A program made the position numbers and the translations under genes. A stretch of DNA of 64,000 nucleotides, from NCBI RefSeq assembly GCF_001440415.1, contig NZ_LLYA01000203.1:124001-188000 (forward strand), read 5' to 3'. The notes under the pieces were generated by a model. It was given only the letters and a program-made list of their open reading frames with translations. It was not told the origin of the DNA and did no database searches. Source of the DNA: Bradyrhizobium retamae. GTDB taxonomy: Bacteria; Pseudomonadota; Alphaproteobacteria; Rhizobiales; Xanthobacteraceae. Positions 18,972-27,225 of the stretch are shown here, in pieces. The first letter of the stretch is position 1, and each line of letters starts with the position of its first letter.

Positions 18972-19340
18972 ATGAGCGGACAGGTAATGGACCGGGCGGC
19001 CGTGGCACGTTTCGTCGAGGCGTGGTGTACGAACTGGTGCAACGTCGATATCGACGCTGTCGTCTCGCACTTCGCCGAGGACGCAGAGATGCGCAGCCCC
19101 TTGGCGCTCAAACTGACGGAGTCGCCGGTGGTCGCGGGCGCCGAGAACATTCGCGCCTACTGGCAGAAGGCTTACGGCGGCATCAAGAGCGCCGATCTGA
19201 AAATTTTGAACTGGAGCTGGGACGATACGATCGCGCGCCTGACGGTCTGGTGGCAACTTGGCGACACGCGCGCCAGCGAGTTCATGGATTTCGACGGTAC
19301 CGGTCGTGTGGTGCGTAGCGAGGCCTTCTACGGAAAGTAG
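18972..19340 (+). CDS. SnoaL/NTF2-like protein
   Basis: A 122-residue protein with the alpha-beta barrel pattern of the NTF2-like superfamily: helix RFVEAWCTNWCNVDIDAVVS, then HFAEDAEMRSP, a middle AGAENIRAYWQKAY and beta strands rich in Trp (LKILNWSWDDTIARLTVWW). The family includes enzymes and binding proteins with a central pocket; no specific activity can be read. The next gene follows after 2 bases, so they are one operon. Confidence 0.7.
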   Translation: MSGQVMDRAAVARFVEAWCTNWCNVDIDAVVSHFAEDAEMRSPLALKLTESPVVAGAENIRAYWQKAYGGIKSADLKILNWSWDDTIARLTVWWQLGDTRASEFMDFDGTGRVVRSEAFYGK

Positions 19341-19342
19341 CC

Positions 19343-19786
19343 ATGCGATTTTCGGATTTCGCCCTGCTCCTCAACACGCTGTGGTTCGGCGCCGCATTCA
19401 TCCAGTTCAGCATTGCCCAAGGCAATACGCTGAAGATACTGGTGCCCCGGGAGGAGCGCGGAAATCCGATCGCGCCGACCTTGTCGGCCAGCGTGGCGTT
19501 TCTGGGCGGGATCAATCTGCCGATCGGCCTTCTGTCGTTGTATCTGCTGCTGTTGCGGCCGCCCTTCTTTCAGGCGCATGACGCGCAGCTGGCGTTGTTC
19601 CTGTTCTTCGCCGCGTGTCACTTCAGCCAGTTCGCCTACAACCTTCCGGTCCTGGTGCGCGGTGGACGCGTCGGGGTGGCATATTGGCCGGTGTTGAAAG
19701 GCCCGATGCTCAGAATTTTTGTCATTGATGCGTTGCTGTTCGTGACGAATCTTGTCGTGGCCCTTCTGCTGGTGTCCCGATCCTGA
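19343..19786 (+). CDS. Membrane protein, 147 aa, unknown function
   Basis: Four hydrophobic segments (about residues 8-28, 48-68, 80-98 and 122-145) mark an integral inner-membrane protein. The start overlaps closely with the SnoaL-like gene, 2 bases after its stop. I do not recognise the family. The end meets the remains of a second membrane-protein gene. Confidence 0.65.
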   Translation: MRFSDFALLLNTLWFGAAFIQFSIAQGNTLKILVPREERGNPIAPTLSASVAFLGGINLPIGLLSLYLLLLRPPFFQAHDAQLALFLFFAACHFSQFAYNLPVLVRGGRVGVAYWPVLKGPMLRIFVIDALLFVTNLVVALLLVSRS

Positions 19787-19801
19787 CCAGCGAAACCGCC
19801 G

Positions 19802-20048
19802 CTGCCGTCCGCTGGTGTCGTTTCCGCTGCTGCTCGACCGCGACGTCGAATTCGTCGCCGCGATGATCACGAGCGTGCGCGCGGTGGTGACCAGTCCGGT
19901 ACCGATGATCGGCTGGGCAGCCCTCATCGTGGTGCTGCTGGCGGTATCGGCGATGCCGTACTTCCTCGGCCTCGTGGTGACGCTGCCGGTGCTCGGCCAC
20001 ACTACGTGGCACCTCCACCGCCGTATCATCGCGCCGGTGGCAGCGTAG
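19802..20048 (+). pseudogene. 3' fragment of a DUF2189-type membrane protein gene
   Basis: An open frame encodes SFPLLLDRDVEFVAAMITSV..., followed by a hydrophobic helix and LGLVVTLPVLGHTTWHLHRR, which matches the C-terminal end of DUF2189 membrane proteins as I recall them. The first two-thirds of such a protein are missing: upstream the frame is Arg-rich noise overlapping the previous gene. It looks like a truncated remnant, joined at about 19812. Confidence 0.6.
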
Positions 20049-20056
20049 GGCAGCGA

Positions 20057-20785
20057 TCAACTCGCCTTCAAAACCGAACGCAGCACCGATGCCAGATCGT
20101 GCCGGCGGTAGGGCTTGTTGAGGATCCGCACGTCGCGGCCGCTGCCGTCCGTCGCCTCGACGGGATGTTCGCTATGGTCGGAAGTCAGGAGGATCTTCAA
20201 GTGAGGCCGCAGGCGGGCTGCTTGCTTCGCAAGCTCGGTTCCGAACATGCCGCCGGGCATCACGACATCCGTGAACAGAAGATGTATGTTCTCCGGGCTG
20301 CGCAATATTTCGAGCGTCGCGCGCATTGGGCGTGACGATGACGCGATAGCCGAGCGCTTTCAATTCACCTTCAACATAGCGGCGCACCATGTCGTCGTCC
20401 TCGACGACGAGAATGGTCTCGCTGCCGGTTGCCGCGGCCGGCTGTCCGGCGGACGGCGCGGCGGTCGTCTGGATTGTCCCAACGCGGGGGAAGAACAGCT
20501 TGACCGCGGTGCCGTGCCCCGGTTCGGACCGCATCTGCATCGATTCGCCGGATTGCTGGGCGAATCCGTAGACCATGCTCAGGCCGAGACCCGTGCCTTT
20601 GCCCACCTCCTTGGTGGTGAAGAACGGCTCGAAGGCGCGGCTGGCGACTTCGGCCGTCATGCCGGTGCCGGTGACGGCGATCATCACATAATCGCCGGGA
20701 TGCGCCTCGCCGTTGACGTCCACGTCGGATTCACCGAGTGACGTATTCTGCACCTCGACCGTCAGCTTGCCGCCGAGCGGGGGAC
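20057..20785 (-). pseudogene. Truncated, frameshifted hybrid histidine kinase (HATPase + receiver)
   Basis: The minus strand encodes the end of a HATPase_c domain, GGKLTVEVQNTSLGES and then FEPFFTTKEVGKGTGLGLSM, and then a receiver domain ILVVEDDDMVRRY. Near 20325 the frame shifts, and the receiver continues in another frame as HLLFTDVVMPGG with the phospho-acceptor Asp, down to the KP of ILNKPYRR. The 5' part (sensor, dimerisation helix, N box) is absent; the sequence begins at about 20785 beside the SRPBCC stop. So the gene is both truncated and frameshifted. Confidence 0.8.
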
Positions 20786-20806
20786 GACGAAAAGCTGATG
20801 ACGAGC

Positions 20807-21319
20807 CTACGGCGTCCCGATCCCCAATTCCTTCAGCGCGGCCAGCATCCGCTCCGGCGGCTCCATCTTTATTGTCAGCGCGTTGCCGGTCTCCAGCAGG
20901 CTCTTCAGGCTCGACAGGATTGCGGGCCAGCCTGTACGTCCGCCGGACAGGATGTCGTCGCTGATCTCCCGGTCATGCGATTGTAGCATCGTCAGTTTGA
21001 CCACATCGCCGGCCTGCTCGATCTCGTAGGTGACGAGCGTCGGCCCGAGCTTTTCGAGCAGCGCCGGCCAGTTGACGTTGAAGGTGACGGTGAGCTTCCT
21101 CAGCGGTTCGCACTCGATCACCTCGCCCGAGATATGCAGCGCGCCGTCCGGCGTGCGCATGATGAAAGCGCCGCCGACCCTGAGATCGACCTCGACCGCC
21201 TGGCCGGAGAAGTACTGCCTGGAAAACTCCGCTTGCGTCAGCGCCTCCCACACTTTCTCCGGCGTCGAGGCGATGTAGATGGTGTAGACAATGGCAGGCT
21301 TGAAGTTCTTGACGTTCAT
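20807..21319 (-). CDS. SRPBCC/AHSA1-family protein, second of a pair
   Basis: A 170-residue START-like protein: it begins with IVYTIYIASTPEKVWEALT, the usual first strand and helix of AHSA1-domain proteins, and ends with a helix ILSSLKSLLETGNAL. The start ATG overlaps the stop of the preceding SRPBCC gene (ATGA), so the two are translationally coupled. The paralogue shares the same ends. With an ArsR regulator at the head, this is the common ArsR-SRPBCC operon in which the binding ligand is generally unknown. Confidence 0.85.
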   Translation of the reverse strand: MNVKNFKPAIVYTIYIASTPEKVWEALTQAEFSRQYFSGQAVEVDLRVGGAFIMRTPDGALHISGEVIECEPLRKLTVTFNVNWPALLEKLGPTLVTYEIEQAGDVVKLTMLQSHDREISDDILSGGRTGWPAILSSLKSLLETGNALTIKMEPPERMLAALKELGIGTP

Positions 21320-21783
21320 GACACACCTTCGATGCCGAGAGCGGAAACCGGAATTTCGAGCGCAGTGCCGGATTCCAACAGGCTCTTGAGGCTGGACATA
21401 ATGGCCGGCCATCCCTTGGAGATGCCGTCCAACAGCTTGCTGCCCTCTGCAAAACCTTCATGCGTGAGCGTGAGCTTCACGAACCTGCCGTGCTGCTCGA
21501 TGGTGAAGACCACCTTCGTAGCCTTCTCGTTGCGATACGCCTCGTTGGTCACGTGCTTGAAAGTGTAGGAGAGCCGCCGCGGCCGATCGACCTCGAGAAT
21601 CTCCCCGGTATCGGTCGTGGTGCCGTTCATGACCAGCGCCAGCGACGAACCAACCTTCCAGTCGGATTTCAGCTCGGTGCCGAACCAGTAGCGTTTGGAG
21701 AACTCGCTGGACGTCAGTGCCTCCCACAATTTCTCCGGCGTGGTCTCGATATAGATGACGTAGACGAATTCCGGCTTACTCAT
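21316..21783 (-). CDS. SRPBCC/AHSA1-family protein, first of a pair
   Basis: A 155-residue START-like protein beginning with FVYVIYIETTPEKLWEALTS; residues 115-150 form the C-terminal helix with WPAIMSSLKSLLESG. I chose ATG 21783 with GGAGAAG 7 bases upstream; a GTG one codon earlier is possible. The gene overlaps the end of the ArsR gene by 8 bases and the next SRPBCC gene by 4. Such proteins bind a hydrophobic ligand in a deep cavity; the ligand is not known here. Confidence 0.85.
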   Translation of the reverse strand: MSKPEFVYVIYIETTPEKLWEALTSSEFSKRYWFGTELKSDWKVGSSLALVMNGTTTDTGEILEVDRPRRLSYTFKHVTNEAYRNEKATKVVFTIEQHGRFVKLTLTHEGFAEGSKLLDGISKGWPAIMSSLKSLLESGTALEIPVSALGIEGVS

Positions 21784-22090
21784 CACGCTTCTCCAACCGT
21801 CGTTTCAACTCAGAGAGCGCGGTGAGTTTCCCGCGCTCGAATTTCTTGATCCAGCGTTCGCCGATCTGATGGATCGGAACCGGATTGAGGTAGTGCAGTT
21901 TCTCGCGGCCGTGCCTCAGCGTGGTGACGAGGTTAGCCGCTTCGAGAACCCCAAGGTGTTTTGTAACCGCCTGCCTTGTCATGGCGAGGCCGTCACAGAG
22001 CTCGTTCAGCGTCTGTCCGTTTTTGGCGTGAAGCCTGTCGAGCAGCGAGCGCCGCGACGCATCGGCAAGCGCTTTGAAGACTTCATCCAT
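21776..22090 (-). CDS. ArsR-family regulator of the SRPBCC operon
   Basis: A 104-residue winged helix-turn-helix repressor: helix-turn-helix QTLNELCDGLAMTRQAVTKHLGVLE and wing TTLRHGREKLHYL. There are no Cys or His clusters for metal binding, so it is not a metal sensor in the ArsR/SmtB sense. The start is ATG 22090; a longer frame to 22108 would run into the operator palindrome. It heads an overlapping operon with two SRPBCC genes. Confidence 0.9.
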   Translation of the reverse strand: MDEVFKALADASRRSLLDRLHAKNGQTLNELCDGLAMTRQAVTKHLGVLEAANLVTTLRHGREKLHYLNPVPIHQIGERWIKKFERGKLTALSELKRRLEKRDE

Positions 22091-22104
22091 GGCTTGGATA
22101 ATAG

Positions 22105-22120
22105 GCAACCAAATGGTTGC
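22105..22120. promoter_or_regulatory. Operator of the ArsR regulator
   Basis: GCAACCA and TGGTTGC form a perfect 7-base inverted repeat with a 2-base spacer, 15 bases upstream of the ArsR start. Autoregulation by the ArsR protein is the natural reading. Confidence 0.65.
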
Positions 22121-22210
22121 ATGTCAAGAGCGTGTGTTGGGCGCGGACCACAGCCTATGTTATCGTGCAAGCAGCCAGCGCAGATTGGCCGTGAACAGTC
22201 GGGGTGGAAC

Positions 22211-23656
22211 ATGAGCGGTCGCCTCAAACTCGCAGCCTTGTTCTCGATTTATCTCCTTGCAGGCTCAGGCATTGCGAATGCGCAGCAGCAAGTGATCGGC
22301 GCGCCTCCCGAAGCGCTCAACATGAAGCTGGTTGGAGCCAGCGATCTGCAGGCGCGTAGCGCCTATCAGCCGACCATTCATCATCAGGGCGACCGCTGGA
22401 TCGCCTATATCGGCCATCACGGCGGCAGCGACGAGATTCCAGCGCCGGTCAATCCGCAGACCGGCAACGCCGAGCCGAACGGCACGTCGGTCGTCGATGT
22501 CACCGATCCATCGCAACCCAAATATTTGCGCCACCTGCCGGGCCAGGAAGGCAAGTATGAAGCGGGCGGCGCACAGATGGTGCGGATTTGCGACGGCAAG
22601 GCCCTGCCAAAGGGCGATCGCAATGCGGTCTATATGCTGCGGACCTTCGGCGGCGCGGCACATGAGATCTGGAACGTCGCCGATCCCGCCAATCCCGTGC
22701 TGGTCACGCGGATTGCGGGATTAAAGGACACGCACAAGAACTGGTGGGAGTGCGACACCGGCATTGCTTTCCTGGTGTCGGGCGCGCCGGACTGGCGAAC
22801 GCGCCGCATGACGCAAGTCTATGATCTCTCCGATCCCGCGAACCCGCAGAAGATCCGTGATTTCGGCCTTCCCGGCCAGGAGCCCGGCTCGACGGGCGCG
22901 GTGCCGACCGAACTGCACGGGCCGATCTCGACGGGGCCTTCCGGCAACCGGGTCTATTTCGGCTACGGCACCAACAAGGGCGGAATCCTGCAGATCGTCG
23001 ATCGCGAGAAACTGCTGCGCGGCCCCAAGGAGCCGACCCCAGGCAATCTGCGTTCGCCGGAAATTGGGCGACTGTCGACGTCGGCTTTCAACGGCGCCCA
23101 CACGACGTTTCCGATGCCGGGCATGCCGATTGCGGAATTCGCGAAAGACAAAGACGGCAAGACCCGCGACATCGTCATGATCGTCAATGAGGCGATCCTG
23201 AACGAATGCAATGAGCCGCGGCAGATGGTGTGGTTTGCCGATATCACGGTCGAGAACCGGCCGATGATGATCTCGAACTATACGGTGCCGGAGGCGAGCG
23301 GATCGTTCTGCTCGCGAGGCGGGCGGTTCGGCGCGCATTCCTCCAACGAGAGCATGGCGCCGGTTTTCTACAAGAAGATGGCCTTCATCGCCTTCTTTAA
23401 TGCCGGCGTTCGCGCGCTCGACATTCGCGATCCCTATCATCCCAGTGAGCTCGGCTATTTCATCCCGTCAATCACGGCCGCGACCGACAAGCGCTGCGTC
23501 AAGATCGACGACAAGGATCGCTGCAAGGTCGCGATCCAGACCAACAATGTCGAAACCGACGCGCGCGGCTACATCTACATCGTCGATCGCGCCAATACCG
23601 GCCTGCACATCCTGGAACTGACCGGCCCGGCGCGCGCCGTCGCCGGCCTGCCGTGA
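22211..23656 (+). CDS. Secreted LVIVD-repeat beta-propeller protein
   Basis: A 481-residue protein with a cleavable signal peptide (LAALFSIYLLAGSGIANAQ, residues 6-24). It carries LVIVD-type repeats: VVDVTDPSQPKYLRHL, WNVADPANPVLVTRI, VYDLSDPANPQKIRDF and ALDIRDPYHPSELGYF, which form a periplasmic beta-propeller. Cys-containing segments (KRCVKIDDKDRCKVAI) may be disulfide-bonded. The reaction or partner is not known. The start ATG 22211 has GGGGTGG upstream. A small secreted protein follows 10 bases later, so they probably work together. Confidence 0.8.
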   Translation: MSGRLKLAALFSIYLLAGSGIANAQQQVIGAPPEALNMKLVGASDLQARSAYQPTIHHQGDRWIAYIGHHGGSDEIPAPVNPQTGNAEPNGTSVVDVTDPSQPKYLRHLPGQEGKYEAGGAQMVRICDGKALPKGDRNAVYMLRTFGGAAHEIWNVADPANPVLVTRIAGLKDTHKNWWECDTGIAFLVSGAPDWRTRRMTQVYDLSDPANPQKIRDFGLPGQEPGSTGAVPTELHGPISTGPSGNRVYFGYGTNKGGILQIVDREKLLRGPKEPTPGNLRSPEIGRLSTSAFNGAHTTFPMPGMPIAEFAKDKDGKTRDIVMIVNEAILNECNEPRQMVWFADITVENRPMMISNYTVPEASGSFCSRGGRFGAHSSNESMAPVFYKKMAFIAFFNAGVRALDIRDPYHPSELGYFIPSITAATDKRCVKIDDKDRCKVAIQTNNVETDARGYIYIVDRANTGLHILELTGPARAVAGLP

Positions 23657-23666
23657 TGAGACGGTG

Positions 23667-24221
23667 ATGCGTCGATGGCCTGTCATCGTTGTTGCGGCCG
23701 CCGCGCTCGGCGCGTTGTCGGGCGCCGCGGCCTACCAGCACATCGTGCCGCGCCAAGGCGAACAGAAAGGCTCGTGGCAGGAGATCGCCTGGTCGTTCCC
23801 GCGCGATGGCTGGCCCGCGGGACGCGCCTTTCGTTGCCGCGGCGCGTCGTGCGGCGATGGCATCGAGGTATACGTTCGGCCGAAAATCGGCTTCTGCAAT
23901 TGCGACCGCGGCGTCGCCGACGACGACGAAGTCGACCGCGTCGCGGATGTTGATTTGATCAGCGAACACTTTACGCCGATCCAAGCGGGCGATGTGATCA
24001 GTGTCGCCGATATGCCGGGACGTAGCCGCGCCTATGACCTCAAAATGACCGGTGGCACGCGGCATGCCGCCATCGGCATCGCGGTGTCGCGCCGCTGCGA
24101 CCTGCTTGTCGCAGTCGCGCATGGCAAGGGCAACGCGGTGAGAGTGCGGCGGGAGGCGCTGGCGTTGCTTGGCGAAACTGAAATGACGCGGTGGATGATG
24201 GCCGCGATGGAGGGACGGTAG
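23667..24221 (+). CDS. Secreted hypothetical protein, 184 aa
   Basis: The N-terminus RRWPVIVVAAAALGALSGAAA is a signal peptide or membrane anchor. The middle contains a Cys-rich piece, FRCRGASCGDGIEVYVRPKIGFCNCDRG, with five cysteines that could form disulfides in the periplasm. It follows the LVIVD propeller gene after 10 bases and is probably co-translated. I do not recognise a family. ATG 23667 is preferred over the GTG one codon upstream. Confidence 0.65.
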   Translation: MRRWPVIVVAAAALGALSGAAAYQHIVPRQGEQKGSWQEIAWSFPRDGWPAGRAFRCRGASCGDGIEVYVRPKIGFCNCDRGVADDDEVDRVADVDLISEHFTPIQAGDVISVADMPGRSRAYDLKMTGGTRHAAIGIAVSRRCDLLVAVAHGKGNAVRVRREALALLGETEMTRWMMAAMEGR

Positions 24222-24332
24222 CGCCGCGCATTCTCGTCCCCGCGAAGAGCGGGGAGAGGGAGCAGAAGCGCGGCTTCCATCTTTCGCGCCCGCATGCATA
24301 ATGACGTAACCGCTCACCCACCGAGTTCCCTC

Positions 24333-24950
24333 ATGTCCCTTCAGGTCTATCTCGCCTTCGTCGCCGCCTGCATTGCGCTCGCGCTGTTGCCGGGTCCCGT
24401 CGTCACGCTGCTGATCGCGAACGGCCTGCGGCACGGCACGCGCGCGGCGCTGATCAATTGCGCCGGTGCGCAAACGGGCCTTGCCATCGTGATCGGCATC
24501 GTCGCGGTCGGGCTGACGTCGCTGATGGCGACAATGGGCTACTGGTTCGACTGGGTGCGCTTTGCCGGCGCCGCCTATCTGATATGGCTCGGCATCAAGA
24601 TGATCTGGCAGCCTGCGGAAGGCGTCAACGCCGACGAGCCGCCACCGCCGCCGCGCGGCGGATTTTTCCTGCAGGGCCTTCTGGTGCTGCTGTCCAATCC
24701 GAAGGTGCTGGTGTTCTTCGGCGCGTTCATTCCGCAGTTCATGGACATGGAGAAGGACCATTTCCCGCAAGTGGCGCTGCTCGGCATCACCTTCATGGTG
24801 ATCGCCGCCTCGACCGACGCCGTCTACGCGCTATTGGCCGGCCGCGCGCGAATGTTCTTCTCCAAGCAGCGGACGCGGCTGGTGTCGCGCGTCTCCGGCG
24901 GCTTCATGATCGGCGGCGGCATCTGGCTAGCGCTGACGCGGGCGCGGTAA
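24333..24950 (+). CDS. LysE-family amino-acid exporter (RhtB type)
   Basis: A 205-residue inner-membrane exporter. The LysE/RhtB signature GPVVTLLIANGLRHGTRAAL lies near residue 21 and six hydrophobic segments can be counted. The family exports amino acids such as threonine, homoserine lactone or leucine; the substrate here is not known. ATG 24333 is chosen by the signature's usual distance from the start; the frame continues to 24294 without a ribosome site. A paralogue with the same length lies at 41275-41892. Confidence 0.85.
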   Translation: MSLQVYLAFVAACIALALLPGPVVTLLIANGLRHGTRAALINCAGAQTGLAIVIGIVAVGLTSLMATMGYWFDWVRFAGAAYLIWLGIKMIWQPAEGVNADEPPPPPRGGFFLQGLLVLLSNPKVLVFFGAFIPQFMDMEKDHFPQVALLGITFMVIAASTDAVYALLAGRARMFFSKQRTRLVSRVSGGFMIGGGIWLALTRAR

Positions 24951-24972
24951 GCTCGCGATTTATGTGATGTAG

Positions 24973-25824
24973 CTAGTCCCGATCGGCCGCGAGCTGCAAG
25001 GGAACGCGACCATTGCCTTGGCGAGACGCGATCAATTGCTGCTTGCGCAACATCTCCTCGACCTCCCCCAGAATCCGCGCCAACCGCTCCGCCCAGGCTT
25101 TCTCGCCGGCGGGATCCGAGATCAAATCCTGACGGATTTCGATCCCTGTATTCATCAGCCCGCGCGCCTCGCCATGCACGGGGATCGTGTAGTCGGTCTC
25201 GTCGCTGACCGCATAAGGCTCGTTGTCGCCGACCACCAGATCGCCCTCGGCGCGCAACGCTTGCAGCAAGCGCGGCGGCAGATGCTTGTCGCGGTGGTAG
25301 AGCGTGCCGATGTGCCAGGGCCGTACAATCCCGGCATAGACGGGCGTGAAACTATGCAGCGCCACCAGCACCGTCGGCATGGCAGCGTTTCCGCGCTGGT
25401 CGATGATTTCGTCGATGCGCCGGTGGTAGGGATCGAACATCTGCGCGCGCCGTATCGCGGCGGCCTCGCGCGAAATGCCTTCATTGCCGGGGATCGTGGT
25501 CGCCTCGCTGATGCGCGGGATCGAACTTGCGACGTGCGGCGGGCGGTTGCAGTCGATGACAAGCCGTGAGTAACGCTGCACGATCAGATGGGCATCGAGA
25601 TGTCTTGAGAGCGCTTCCGCGACGCCGGCAATGCCGATGTCCCAGGCGATATGGCGTGTCAGTTCGCGCTCGGGCAGGCCGAGGTCACCGAGCACGCGCG
25701 GAATGAGTCTTCCATAATGATCGCATGTGAGCAGAAAGGGCGAGCGGCCGGCGGCGTTAAATTCATGGACCGGAGGAACGTCCTCGGCGCTGAGGAGCAA
25801 AGCGGGGCCGGCGGCGTCGTTCAA
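24973..25824 (-). CDS. N-formylglutamate amidohydrolase family protein
   Basis: A 283-residue protein of the HutG-like N-formylglutamate amidohydrolase family. Motifs: SPFLLTCDHYGRLIPRVLGD near residue 26 with Asp-His for zinc, ELTRHIAWDIG near 53, and LHSFTPVYAG near 154. The family hydrolyses N-formyl amino acids, the last step of one histidine degradation route, but no hut genes are near. A TTG at 25824 has GAGGGA 7 bases upstream; the frame could run to 25947 with no better start. Confidence 0.85.
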   Translation of the reverse strand: MNDAAGPALLLSAEDVPPVHEFNAAGRSPFLLTCDHYGRLIPRVLGDLGLPERELTRHIAWDIGIAGVAEALSRHLDAHLIVQRYSRLVIDCNRPPHVASSIPRISEATTIPGNEGISREAAAIRRAQMFDPYHRRIDEIIDQRGNAAMPTVLVALHSFTPVYAGIVRPWHIGTLYHRDKHLPPRLLQALRAEGDLVVGDNEPYAVSDETDYTIPVHGEARGLMNTGIEIRQDLISDPAGEKAWAERLARILGEVEEMLRKQQLIASRQGNGRVPLQLAADRD

Positions 25825-25976
25825 CGTAGTTCCCTCGGAGAGCGTTGCTGCTCGATGAGACGTATCAGAATCGATGATCGTTGACGATGCGCTCCGGATG
25901 CTTCCCCACAACGCCGTTTCGGTGACAGGCCGCCCGGCGGATTGCATCGCTTCGCGCGCAATGACATAGAAATTCC

Positions 25977-26375
25977 ATGATTTCAGATCGACTGTTCGTC
26001 TACGGCACGCTGATGCGCGGCTTCGACCATCCGATGGCGCAGCTATTGTCGCGCAGTGCGGATTTTTTGGGCACCGCCACCTGCCGTGGCCGGCTCTATC
26101 TCATCAAGCATTATCCGGGGCTGGTGCTGTCGGATGACGCCAACGACGTCGTGTTCGGCGAACTCTATCGTTTGCGCGATCGCGACGCGTTGCTGGCTGA
26201 GTTCGACATGTATGAGGCCTGCGGCGCCGGGTTTCCGGAGCCGACCGAATACATCCGCCGCATGCTGCCGCTGTCGCTGCAAGACGGCACTGCCGGCGAG
26301 GCGTGGACCTATGTCTACAACTGGCCGGTCGCCGGCCTGCCGCGCATCGCCTCGGGGAAATTTCTGGAGAACTAG
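25977..26375 (+). CDS. Gamma-glutamylcyclotransferase-like (AIG2) protein
   Basis: A 132-residue protein with the fold signature VYGTLMRGFDHPM near residue 9, where the YGTL loop binds the substrate amide, and the catalytic glutamate probably within ELYRLRDRDALLAEFDMYEAC (Glu near 78). The family releases 5-oxoproline from gamma-glutamyl amines or acts on allantoate-like substrates; the true substrate is not known. The start ATG 25977 follows AGAAATTCC. It converges on the chlorite dismutase-family gene. Confidence 0.8.
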   Translation: MISDRLFVYGTLMRGFDHPMAQLLSRSADFLGTATCRGRLYLIKHYPGLVLSDDANDVVFGELYRLRDRDALLAEFDMYEACGAGFPEPTEYIRRMLPLSLQDGTAGEAWTYVYNWPVAGLPRIASGKFLEN

Positions 26376-26381
26376 GACGAG

Positions 26382-26948
26382 TCAGCCCGCATCAAGCCGC
26401 TCGCGCTCCAGTCTGATATCGACCTCGCGCTCGACATAGCGCCATTCCTCGGTCGCGCGCAGCATGCGGACCAACTCCTCGAACGCGTCGGCATCCCCGG
26501 GCGCGTATTCGAACCAGGTCAGGAAGTCGAAGGGCTCGCCGAGGTCGCGGCTGTGATAGAGTTGGCGGGCAATCGCCGGCAGGTATTTCAGGCTGTCGGC
26601 GATGTGGTGGGATCGGTCCTCAAAGATCTGCCGCCGCTCCTCCTGCGTCAGCTCCCACCACGCCGCCGATTTCTTGATCGGGATCAGCGCCGCAAAAGTC
26701 GCCTCAGGTCGGCCGATCTCGGCCCGCACGGCGTCAAGCTGCGTCTTCTCGGCGCGCTCGGTATAGCGCAGATGGCTGGCGAAGCCGGCGAGCCGCCACG
26801 AGGTCGGCGAGGGCAGGATCGGTAGCGTGATCGACAGCGAATGCACGACCGATAACGAAGGCGTCGGCGAAAGCGACGCGCCCTTGACCGGCGCAAACCG
26901 CGTCACCCGCCACGCCCCGCTCCTGCCACCCCGGAAGATCGTGAACAT
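26382..26948 (-). CDS. Chlorite dismutase-family haem protein, short form
   Basis: A 188-residue protein. The N-terminus FTIFRGGRSGAWRVTRFAPV and the later segment HHIADSLKYLPAIARQLYHS then LGEPFDFLTWFEYAPGD strongly resemble the short, dimeric chlorite dismutases described from Nitrobacter and relatives. These haem b enzymes split chlorite to chloride and O2; the proximal haem ligand would be the His of RQLYHS, and I could not place the distal Arg with certainty. Some members of the superfamily are not Cld at all (HemQ, DyP), so activity is an inference. Start ATG 26948, by the family start. Confidence 0.75.
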   Translation of the reverse strand: MFTIFRGGRSGAWRVTRFAPVKGASLSPTPSLSVVHSLSITLPILPSPTSWRLAGFASHLRYTERAEKTQLDAVRAEIGRPEATFAALIPIKKSAAWWELTQEERRQIFEDRSHHIADSLKYLPAIARQLYHSRDLGEPFDFLTWFEYAPGDADAFEELVRMLRATEEWRYVEREVDIRLERERLDAG

Positions 26949-27007
26949 GCGGACATGGAAGCGCGGAACTGGCGGCGATTCAAGCGCCGTCGCGGGCCGC
27001 ACACTCC

Positions 27008-27095
27008 GTCATGCCCGGGCTTGTCCCGGGCATCCACGTCTTTCTTGCCACTGGTGAGCAAAGACGTGGATGGCCGAGACAAGCCCGGCCATGAC
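27008..27095. repeat. Palindromic repeat, TCATGCCCGGGCTTG family
   Basis: Arms GTCATGCCCGGGCTTGTCCC and GACAAGCCCGGCCATGAC with inner GTGGATGG/ATCCAC. It lies between the convergent/divergent Cld-like and dnaG genes, 130 bases before the dnaG start. Confidence 0.75.
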
Positions 27096-27225
27096 GAGGA
27101 GAGATTTGCCGAATTCGGTCCTGTGAATAGCGGGCGCGAATCCCGACAAACTTCGTATTTTAGCGGCCCGGCCCTATATCCATGGTCGGTTGGCACGGCC
27201 CTGCGATTCGGCAAAAACTCCATCC

